Positions 5,947-11,567 of a stretch of 11,567 bases of DNA are shown here, piece after piece. Both the position numbers and the translations under genes were made by a program. Position 1 is the stretch's first letter, and every line of letters starts with the position of its first letter. This stretch comes from DATNIC01 sp035604635 (GTDB lineage Bacteria > Vulcanimicrobiota > Vulcanimicrobiia > Vulcanimicrobiales > Vulcanimicrobiaceae). Below the pieces are notes generated by a model, which saw only the letters and a list, made by a program, of their open reading frames with translations, searched no databases and was not told the DNA's origin. The DNA is taken from contig DATNIC010000232.1 in assembly GCA_035604635.1 (NCBI GenBank), forward strand, positions 1 to 11,567, given 5' to 3'.

Positions 5947-6858
5947 GTGAACGCGAACGTCGGACGCTACTTGGACAAGCGTTGGGACTGGAACGCCTTC
6001 CCGGCGAATGACGGCTACCCCGAACTCGAACGCGCGCAGATGCGCTACATCGGCTCGGGCGGTTCGCCGAAGGGCGACGCGAGCTCGCTTACACCCGGCG
6101 CGTTCAGCTGCAGCCTAATCTATCAAGAGCCGGGCCGCAAGGCGTCCGTTCATCATCACCAGATCGAAGAGCTTTTCTTCGTTCATGCCGGGGAGCTGAC
6201 GATGACGTGGCAGTTCGGCGACGAGACCGTCGACTTCATCCTACGCGCCGGCGACGCCGTGTTGAATCCGCCGAGCCGGCCGCACGGCTTCCGCAACGAC
6301 GGAACGAGCGACTGCGTGCTGCAAATCATGGTCGCAACTGCCGGCCCGATGCTGCCCACCTACACCGATCATCCCGCGGATCATCCGACGAGCCCGTTTC
6401 GTCCCGCGCCGCTGGAAAGGCGCGAAGCCTATCTCGAAGAGACCTCGCGCTACGTCGCGCGCGCGGCTGATACGAGACCTCAGAACGAAGCAGTCGAGGG
6501 TGGGACGTTCCGCGCCTTTCCGTACGTCATGGACGCGAAATACGGCGGCCTCGTGAGGCCGACCAACTTTTGCTTCAGCGTCGATACGTTGACGCGAGGC
6601 GGGCGGACGCCGGTTTATGCTCGTTCGGTCGAGGAGGCCTTCATGGTGCTGGAGGGCGTCCTCGACCTTGAACTGCGCGACGGATCGCGGACCGCGATGG
6701 AGCGGCTTGGACCGCGCGACCTCGCGCTCGTTCCCGCGGGCGTGATGCGCGCGGTGGCGAACAGCGACGCGGCGACCGTGCGCTTTGCCTCCGTCGTCGG
6801 AGATCCCGGAGCGGCGCCCTTGGGCTGGCGAACCGCGCTCGCAGCGGCTCGCGCCTAG
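5947..6858 (+). CDS. Bicupin protein, probable metal-dependent dioxygenase or isomerase-like enzyme
   Basis: This is a 303-residue cytoplasmic protein with two cupin domains. The N-terminal cupin (about 50-130) has a complete motif 1: Gly63, His69, His71, Glu75 and Gly82 in exact cupin spacing (VHHHQIEELFFVHAGEL). It also has a complete motif 2: Gly102, Pro108, His113 and Asn117 (RPHGFRN). It should therefore bind a divalent metal through His69, His71, Glu75 and His113. The C-terminal cupin (about 205-285) keeps the glycines and Glu230 but has Tyr224, Arg226 and Arg268 where the histidines should be, so it probably binds no metal. Gentisate dioxygenase-like ring-cleaving enzymes are bicupins, but this one is shorter than most, and the reaction cannot be assigned. 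The GTG start is set by AAGGAG 7 nt upstream. It is first in a two-gene operon, divergent from the Rieske operon and probably co-regulated with it through the shared palindrome. Confidence 0.88.
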   Translation: MNANVGRYLDKRWDWNAFPANDGYPELERAQMRYIGSGGSPKGDASSLTPGAFSCSLIYQEPGRKASVHHHQIEELFFVHAGELTMTWQFGDETVDFILRAGDAVLNPPSRPHGFRNDGTSDCVLQIMVATAGPMLPTYTDHPADHPTSPFRPAPLERREAYLEETSRYVARAADTRPQNEAVEGGTFRAFPYVMDAKYGGLVRPTNFCFSVDTLTRGGRTPVYARSVEEAFMVLEGVLDLELRDGSRTAMERLGPRDLALVPAGVMRAVANSDAATVRFASVVGDPGAAPLGWRTALAAARA

Positions 6859-6860
6859 GA

Positions 6861-7664
6861 GTGGCCGCGCAAGCGGTCGGCATCGCGGGACTGGGCGCCG
6901 TCGGAGCTCCGGTTGCGCGACGGATCGCGGCCGGAATACCGGGCTTGAATCTGCGCGCAGTCGCAACGCGCGATCGCACGAAAGTCGCGAAGCTCTTGCC
7001 CGGGTGCGACGTCCCGGTCGTCGGGTTCGAAGAACTGGCGCAATGGTGCGACATCATCGTCGAGGCTCTGCCGCGGGCGCTGTTTCGATCGGTTGCGGAG
7101 CCGGCGATCGACCACGGACGTATCTTCATGCCGCTGACGGTCGGCGCGCTGCTCGACGAAACCGACTTGATCGAGCGGGCTCGCAAGAGCGGCGCGCGCA
7201 TCATCGTTCCGACGGGTGCGCTGCTCGGCCTGGACGCGGTACGTGCCGCGGCGGAAGGCAAAATCATCTCGGCTTCGATCGAAACGCGGAAGCCTCCCGA
7301 CGGATTGCGCGGAGCGCCGTATCTCGAAGAACACGGGATCTCGCTCGATGATCTCCGCGAACCGCTGCTGGTCTTCTCGGGGAGCGCGCGCGACGGTGCC
7401 CGTGGTTTCCCCGCCAACGTCAATGTGGCCGCCGCGCTGAGCCTCGCCGGCATCGGACCGGATCGGACGCGCCTGGAGATCTGGGCCGATCCCAGCCTGA
7501 CTCGCAACACGCATCGCATCACGATCGAAGCGGACAGCGCCCGCTTCACGATGCAGATCGAGGGGATCCCCTCGGAAGAGAATCCTCGGACGGGGAAGCT
7601 CACGCCCCTCTCGACGATCGCAGCGCTTCGCAGTCTGGTCGAGACGCTACGGGTGGGGAGCTAA
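6861..7664 (+). CDS. Aspartate dehydrogenase-like (NadX / DUF108 family) NAD(P)-dependent oxidoreductase
   Basis: This is a 267-residue protein with the architecture of L-aspartate dehydrogenase. An N-terminal Rossmann domain carries GLGAVG at residues 10-15. The catalytic domain follows, with PTGALLGLDA (117-126), FPANVNVAAALSLAG (183-197), a putative catalytic His218 (NTHRI) and the family's NPRTGKLTPLS near 241-251. NadX enzymes interconvert L-aspartate and iminosuccinate, or oxaloacetate plus ammonia. Here the gene follows a bicupin in a catabolic locus, with no nadA or nadC nearby, so a degradative role on aspartate or a related amino or imino acid is as likely as NAD synthesis. It starts at GTG 6861, 2 nt after the bicupin stop; the purine-rich AGGAG abuts the start, so coupling is probable. 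No earlier or later start keeps the glycine motif intact. The family call is firm; the true substrate is open. Confidence 0.9.
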   Translation: MAAQAVGIAGLGAVGAPVARRIAAGIPGLNLRAVATRDRTKVAKLLPGCDVPVVGFEELAQWCDIIVEALPRALFRSVAEPAIDHGRIFMPLTVGALLDETDLIERARKSGARIIVPTGALLGLDAVRAAAEGKIISASIETRKPPDGLRGAPYLEEHGISLDDLREPLLVFSGSARDGARGFPANVNVAAALSLAGIGPDRTRLEIWADPSLTRNTHRITIEADSARFTMQIEGIPSEENPRTGKLTPLSTIAALRSLVETLRVGS

Positions 7665-7676
7665 GGACGCGTTCGA

Positions 7677-9065
7677 CTAGGCCGAGCTGACGGTTCCGAG
7701 CAGCCGATCGACCGCGGTCTCGACCGTCGTCCCTTTGAAGTAATCGGGATTCATTCCCAGGTGCAGCGTCGCCGGATGCGTGAACGTGAAATCGCGGAAG
7801 TCGTCATCGGTGATGAAGCCCGCATCGACCAAGGCGTAAGCCTCGGCCAAAATGCTTTTCGCGTCGACGACGTCCCAATGACCGATGTCGGAGCCGAAGG
7901 AGGCTTTGAGTTTGGCGCCGACCGGGTTGAGGCGCCTGTCGAATGCGACGGAGATCATCCGATCGTCGGCCTCACAGCCGAAGTAGAAATTCTTGCAGAA
8001 AAGATCGCGCAGATCACTGATCTTGGTCATCCCGCACGCTTCGAATTCGTTGAATAACGCGGGCCGGTTGGGGTCGGACATGCGCGAATACGGATTCCTG
8101 CGGATCGATTCGCCGGTCAATCGCTCGTCACCGTACCGCTCGAAGAGACTCGCCAGCAGCTCGAGGTCGAGCTTCTCGGGATCGAGGTTCTCAAGCAGAT
8201 CGTTCACGTTACGCTTTTCGAAATGTTCGACGATGTCGTTGAGCAACGTGAGGGCCCAGGCGACGCCGCCCTCCATGAAACCGAAGTTCAAGTTCGGAAA
8301 GCGGCGAGTCACACCGCCCATGAACAGGGCGCGGCAAAAGTGTTCCGAGCCGTCCGCAAACATTCCGAGGTGATTGAAGACGTAGTTCGAGGGCGAGCGA
8401 CGCATTTGCGAACCGATCAGAGAGGTGTGGCAAATCGGCGCGACCCGCAGTTCGACGCAACGCCGCCAGAAAGGATCGTAGTCGTGGGGCGCATCGATCG
8501 CGATCGATTGCCACCGCTCGCCGCCCTCCGGTTGCGGCTTGCGAATTTCGGTCCCGATCATGACCGCCTGGTGACCGAGCTCGAGTACCGCGTAGTCGAG
8601 TTCGCGAATCGCCTCTTCCGGCGTGAACGTCGGGACGATCGCGACCGGACGGACGCGGTCGCGGACTTCTCGGAACATGTCCGCGTACATCGTGTTGACG
8701 GCGCGACACGCGGCCTGACGGACTTCATCGTCCGGCTCGTAGAGCGTCGCGATCCCGATCGTCGTGAGCATGTGCGCGAAGTCGATTCCGCATTCGCCCA
8801 TCCGCTCGGCGAAGTATTTCGGCAATAGCGACATGGCGCGGTCGGCCGTGTGCTCCGCCGAGGGCGCGCCCCACCAGATCATCTTCGTCGGCCCGTAGCG
8901 CGGCGGACGCTTCGACCAACGCTCGAATACCGACGGACCGCCGATCTCGCGGATGTACTCATCGACGAGCAGGGTGCTTTCGACGACGTGCGCATCGGCG
9001 TCAATCACGGGATGATCGAGCTTCGCGCGAAGCTCCCCGCCGCTCATTCTAGCGTGACCGGACAT
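7677..9065 (-). CDS. Amidohydrolase-2 family metal-dependent hydrolase or decarboxylase
   Basis: This is a 462-residue TIM-barrel protein of the amidohydrolase-2 family, which includes ACMSD- and resorcylate-type nonoxidative decarboxylases as well as hydrolases. Visible metal-site elements are DADAHVVE (22-29, with Asp24 and His26), His213 (CHTS), His232 (FNHLG) and Asp393 (GSDIGHWD). The protein is longer than the roughly 330-residue decarboxylases because of insertions around residues 45-90 and 285-375, so the reaction cannot be told from the motifs. It has no signal peptide. The ATG at 9065 is supported by AAGGAG at 9075-9080. It lies 24 nt after the alcohol dehydrogenase gene and is probably co-transcribed with it. 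It ends 12 nt from the end of the converging aspartate-dehydrogenase-like gene. The fold and family are clear; hydrolysis versus decarboxylation is open. Confidence 0.9.
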   Translation of the reverse strand: MSGHARMSGGELRAKLDHPVIDADAHVVESTLLVDEYIREIGGPSVFERWSKRPPRYGPTKMIWWGAPSAEHTADRAMSLLPKYFAERMGECGIDFAHMLTTIGIATLYEPDDEVRQAACRAVNTMYADMFREVRDRVRPVAIVPTFTPEEAIRELDYAVLELGHQAVMIGTEIRKPQPEGGERWQSIAIDAPHDYDPFWRRCVELRVAPICHTSLIGSQMRRSPSNYVFNHLGMFADGSEHFCRALFMGGVTRRFPNLNFGFMEGGVAWALTLLNDIVEHFEKRNVNDLLENLDPEKLDLELLASLFERYGDERLTGESIRRNPYSRMSDPNRPALFNEFEACGMTKISDLRDLFCKNFYFGCEADDRMISVAFDRRLNPVGAKLKASFGSDIGHWDVVDAKSILAEAYALVDAGFITDDDFRDFTFTHPATLHLGMNPDYFKGTTVETAVDRLLGTVSSA

Positions 9066-9074
9066 ACGCGTGTT

Positions 9075-9080
9075 CTCCTT
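9075..9080 (-). promoter_or_regulatory. Ribosome binding site for the amidohydrolase gene
   Basis: AAGGAG on the minus strand lies 9 nt before ATG 9065, in the 24-nt gap after the alcohol dehydrogenase gene. It supports independent initiation and ATG 9065 over the second Met at residue 7. Confidence 0.8.
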
Positions 9081-9089
9081 TTGAGGCTG

Positions 9090-10232
9090 TCATGCGGCGG
9101 CGTGAACCGGGAAGAGGCACATCGAGCGCACGACTTCGCCGTCCGCGAGGCAATCGAATGCCGTGTTGAGATCCTCGATCTGCATCGTCCCGCTAATGAG
9201 CCGCTCCACCGGCAGACGCCCTGAGCGCCATAGGGCGACGTATTTTGGAACGTCGCGGCGCGGGAAAGCCGATCCCATGAAGCTTCCTTTCAGGGTGCGC
9301 TCCGTTTGCACGAGTTCGAACGGCGAGACTGCGACCGTCTCGTCGCGGTGCGGCAGGCCTATGGCGATCGCGGTCCCGCCGGGCGCGGTCGCGGCAAGAG
9401 CCTGTGCGACGACGGTCGATCGGCCGGTCGCTTCGAACGCGTAGTCGACGCCGCGCGTCCCGGTTCGGTCGCGAATTTGGGCTCCGGGGTCGCCTACAGC
9501 GGGGTCGACGACGAGCGAAGCACCTAGTTCGTGCGCGAGGGCGCGCTTCGCGGCGAGAGGCTCGACGACGATCGGGGTTGCTCCGGCACAGATCGCGGCG
9601 AGGAGCGCCATCAACCCGACGCCGCCGGCGCCGAAGATCGCGACGGTTTTTCCGGGTTCGACGCGTGCGGTGTCGAAGACGGCGCCGAGGCCGGTGAGTG
9701 CGGCGCAGCCGAAGATCGCGGCGATCGAAAGTGGGACGTCATCCGGCAACGGGACGAGCGATTCTTCGGCGCAGACCGTGCGCTCTGTAAATCCCGAGAC
9801 TCCCAAATGATGGTAGACCGGTTGACCGTCGAGCCGAAACCGCGTCTTGCCGCGCAAAACCTCGCCGGCGATGTTTGCGGCGTGTCCGGCGATGCAGAGC
9901 TGCGGCTTGCCGTTCAAGCACATCGCGCACTTGCCGCAGATCGGGACGAAAGAAAAGACGACGTGCTGACCGGGCTTCACCGCGGTCACGCCGGCGCCGA
10001 TCTCCTCGACGATCCCTGCCGCTTCGTGACCGAGCGCGACGGGAAAACGCTTGGGGATCGTCCCGTCAATGCTCGAGAGATCGGAATGACAGAGTCCAGC
10101 GCTCGCAATGCGGACGACAACTTCACCGGGTCCCGGCGAATCGAACTCAATCTCTTCGATCGAGATCGGGCGACTCTGCGCGTAGGGCCGCGGCAATGCG
10201 GCCTCGTGAAGGATCGCGGCGCGTGTTTTCAT
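9090..10232 (-). CDS. Zinc-dependent MDR alcohol dehydrogenase
   Basis: This is a 380-residue medium-chain zinc alcohol dehydrogenase that oxidises an alcohol or reduces an aldehyde with NAD. Catalytic zinc ligands are Cys48 (GLCHSD), His69 (GHEAAG) and Cys176 (FGCAALTG). The structural zinc lobe is Cys99, Cys102, Cys105 and Cys113. The nucleotide-binding motif is GAGGVG at 201-206, and Glu224 at the end of the second beta strand points to NAD rather than NADP. Overall it resembles the class III / NDMA-dependent group (FGCAALTGLGAV), but the substrate is unknown. The ATG at 10232 has only a weak Shine-Dalgarno. It is the first gene of a two-gene unit with the amidohydrolase and diverges from the binding-protein gene across a 132-bp gap. 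A role in oxidising an aldehyde or alcohol intermediate of the same pathway is inferred from position alone. Confidence 0.94.
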   Translation of the reverse strand: MKTRAAILHEAALPRPYAQSRPISIEEIEFDSPGPGEVVVRIASAGLCHSDLSSIDGTIPKRFPVALGHEAAGIVEEIGAGVTAVKPGQHVVFSFVPICGKCAMCLNGKPQLCIAGHAANIAGEVLRGKTRFRLDGQPVYHHLGVSGFTERTVCAEESLVPLPDDVPLSIAAIFGCAALTGLGAVFDTARVEPGKTVAIFGAGGVGLMALLAAICAGATPIVVEPLAAKRALAHELGASLVVDPAVGDPGAQIRDRTGTRGVDYAFEATGRSTVVAQALAATAPGGTAIAIGLPHRDETVAVSPFELVQTERTLKGSFMGSAFPRRDVPKYVALWRSGRLPVERLISGTMQIEDLNTAFDCLADGEVVRSMCLFPVHAAA

Positions 10233-10258
10233 CGTACCACTTTGCGCGGCTCGTAGAG

Positions 10259-10287
10259 TTGGAAGGCTCGGGCGGCGATTCTAGAAT
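10259..10287 (+). promoter_or_regulatory. Predicted sigma70-like promoter for the substrate-binding protein gene
   Basis: TTGGAA (10259-10264) and TAGAAT (10282-10287) are separated by exactly 17 nt, with 4 of 6 and 5 of 6 consensus matches. The -10 lies within a 10-bp perfect palindrome, ATTCTAGAAT (10278-10287), so the same hexamer reads on the minus strand too, but with no matching -35 toward the alcohol dehydrogenase. The leader would be about 70 nt. Confidence 0.55.
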
Positions 10288-10353
10288 GAAGCGCATACCG
10301 CCTAGCCCGGCGGAAGCGGCTGGCGATAGAGGCATTTCACAGCTAGTCGTCTG

Positions 10354-10359
10354 AAAGGA
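10354..10359 (+). promoter_or_regulatory. Ribosome binding site for the substrate-binding protein gene
   Basis: AAAGGA lies 5 nt before ATG 10365 and overlaps an in-frame ATG at 10359. The spacing therefore selects the second ATG as the real start. Confidence 0.75.
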
Positions 10360-10364
10360 TGAAC

Positions 10365-11543
10365 ATGAAGCGACCTCTCCCGGCATTGCTCACCGTCGCG
10401 TTGCTGACCGCGATGCTGATCGTCCCGATCCACGCGGTGAAGAGCCAGCCTGCGCCCTACCAGATCAACGTCATCATGCCGCTTACTGGTTTTGGGGCTT
10501 TCATCGGTCAAACGAGTCAAAGGACGCTGCGAATCGTCGAGGGCATCGTAAACAAGGACGGCGGGATCAAAGGCCGGCCGATCCAGTTCGTGTTCTACGA
10601 CGATCAAACGAACCCGCAGCTCTCCGTTCAGCTAACCAACCAAATCCTCGCCAAGAAGCCCCCGTTCATGATGGGCTCGATGCTCTCGGCGATGTGCCGC
10701 GCGATGCTGCCGCTCTTCAACAACGGCCCCGAGCTGTTTTGTCTCACGCCCGCGATCTATCCGGAACCGGGCAGCTGGGTGCTCTCGGCGAACATCAGCA
10801 CGAAAGATCTGCTGCGGGGCACGGTGCGCTATCTACGCGAGCGTGGTTGGAAACGCATAGCCCGCTTGACGACGACCGACGCCTCAGGACAGGATTCGGA
10901 TCGCGACGTCGCAGAAGCGCTGCAGCTGCCCGAGAACCAGGGCGTCACGATCGTCGCGGACGAGCATTTCAATCCGCCCGACGTCAGCGTCGCGGCTCAA
11001 GTTGCGCGGATCAAGGCGGCGAACCCTCAGGCGCTGATCATTTGGGCGCCGGGCACGCCCTTTGCGACCGCGCTGCGCGGCATCAGTGATGCCGGCATGA
11101 CGGACTTACCGATGGCGACGACCAGCGCCAACATGGTCTATTCGCAGATAAAACAATACGGCTCGCTGATGCCGAAGAACGTGTACTTCCAAGCAGTCGG
11201 CTATTCGGCCGATGAAGCACGGACTGCCGCCGGTTATAAGAAAGTACAAGTCTACGAAGCCGCAATGAAGGCAAACAACATCTATACCGACTTCCAGAGC
11301 GGCATCTCGTGGGATCCGGCGATGATCATGGTCGACGCGCTGCGAGCGCTCGGTACGGATGCGACCGCGGAGCAGTTCAGGAACTATCTGAACAACCTGC
11401 ATGACTATGCCGGAATTTCGGGGATCTACGACTTTCGGAAGAATCCGCACGGCATCTCGATCGACGACATGATCATGATGCGCTGGGACGCCACCAAACA
11501 AGTGTGGGTGAAGGCCAGCAAGTTCGGTGCCTATCCGCTCTAA
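10365..11543 (+). CDS. ABC transporter periplasmic substrate-binding protein, branched-chain amino acid (LivK) type
   Basis: This is a 392-residue exported solute receptor of the type 1 periplasmic binding fold, as in Leu/Ile/Val-binding proteins; relatives also bind aromatic acids, amides and urea. A Sec signal peptide is clear: Met-Lys-Arg, a hydrophobic stretch to about residue 20, and a probable cut after IHA near residue 24. There is no lipobox Cys, so the product should be free in the periplasm. The mature start has the family pattern INVIMPLTGFGAFIG and, further on, GGIKGRPIQFVFYDD. Ligand-contact loops are likely around MGSMLSAM and TPAIYPEPGSW. The mid-region PQALIIWAPG and DAGMTDLPMATTS is also typical. 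No permease or ATPase gene follows in the 24 bases left, so they may lie just beyond the window. Divergence from the ADH-amidohydrolase unit suggests uptake of that pathway's substrate (inference). Confidence 0.93.
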   Translation: MKRPLPALLTVALLTAMLIVPIHAVKSQPAPYQINVIMPLTGFGAFIGQTSQRTLRIVEGIVNKDGGIKGRPIQFVFYDDQTNPQLSVQLTNQILAKKPPFMMGSMLSAMCRAMLPLFNNGPELFCLTPAIYPEPGSWVLSANISTKDLLRGTVRYLRERGWKRIARLTTTDASGQDSDRDVAEALQLPENQGVTIVADEHFNPPDVSVAAQVARIKAANPQALIIWAPGTPFATALRGISDAGMTDLPMATTSANMVYSQIKQYGSLMPKNVYFQAVGYSADEARTAAGYKKVQVYEAAMKANNIYTDFQSGISWDPAMIMVDALRALGTDATAEQFRNYLNNLHDYAGISGIYDFRKNPHGISIDDMIMMRWDATKQVWVKASKFGAYPL

Positions 11544-11567
11544 CGGCTCGTGACGCAACGAACTACC

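Noticed and set aside
6674..6930. A 17-bp direct repeat (TGCGCGACGGATCGCGG at 6674-6690 and 6914-6930).
   Set aside because: Both copies lie in coding sequence in different protein contexts and consist of common codons of this GC-rich genome; probably chance.
6641..7603. A long minus-strand open frame of 320 residues opposite the bicupin and AspDH-like genes.
   Set aside because: Low-complexity Arg/Ser/Ala composition with no recognisable motif; it is a shadow of well-supported plus-strand genes in GC-rich DNA.
10298..10313. A small hairpin, CCGCC with GGCGG and a 6-nt loop, in the leader of the binding-protein gene.
   Set aside because: The stem is only 5 bp with no T-run or riboswitch-like context; such stems are frequent by chance at this GC content.
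10359..10364. An alternative start of the binding protein two codons earlier.
   Set aside because: The ribosome binding site AAAGGA overlaps that ATG; spacing fits ATG 10365.
1..11567. Insertion sequences, integrase sites, CRISPR repeats, tRNA or rRNA genes.
   Set aside because: No transposase or integrase motif, no spaced direct repeats and no tRNA-like cloverleaf was seen; genes are packed with gaps of at most about 130 bp.

Overview
This is a GC-rich, gene-dense bacterial window of densely packed metabolic genes. It contains no rRNA, tRNA, insertion sequence, phage gene or CRISPR array. Nothing in it fixes the taxonomy. The gene set (Rieske oxygenase, bicupin, aspartate-dehydrogenase-like protein, TPP enzyme, IclR regulator, branched-chain-amino-acid-type binding protein) suits a soil or water heterotroph that degrades aromatic or heterocyclic acids. 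The one exported protein has a Sec-type signal peptide without a lipobox cysteine. That favours a diderm with a periplasm, such as a member of the Pseudomonadota or a similar high-GC phylum; this is inference.

Layout. (1) Bases 1-5858, all minus strand, hold one compact operon read from right to left: a 76-residue recombinase-like HTH protein, a Rieske non-heme iron oxygenase, an SDR with an intact tetrad, an alpha/beta hydrolase, an IclR regulator, a second SDR with a degenerate active site, and a TPP-dependent enzyme cut off by the window edge. From the Rieske gene onwards every junction overlaps (4, 4, 4, 17 and 8 nt), and two genes appear to start at TTG inside a TTGA overlap. (2) Bases 5859-5946 are a divergent control region. 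It holds a near-perfect 20-bp palindrome whose TATA ends coincide with the -10 elements predicted for both directions. (3) Bases 5947-7664, plus strand, encode a bicupin and an aspartate-dehydrogenase-like oxidoreductase, 2 nt apart. (4) Bases 7677-10232, minus strand, encode a zinc MDR alcohol dehydrogenase followed by an amidohydrolase-2 family protein. (5) Bases 10365-11543, plus strand, encode a periplasmic substrate-binding protein of the Leu/Ile/Val type, divergent from the alcohol dehydrogenase and preceded by a good sigma70-like promoter.

Likely joint role (inference). The binding protein would capture a small carboxylate or aromatic acid. The Rieske oxygenase would hydroxylate or demethylate it. 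The dehydrogenases and SDR would oxidise alcohol or diol intermediates. The cupin, alpha/beta hydrolase and amidohydrolase would cleave or hydrolyse products. The TPP enzyme would act on a 2-oxo acid, and the aspartate-dehydrogenase-like protein suggests an amino or imino acid step. The IclR protein, coded inside the operon, is the obvious candidate to bind the divergent palindrome. The substrate cannot be read from the sequence. No ferredoxin or reductase for the Rieske enzyme and no ABC permease or ATPase lies within the window.
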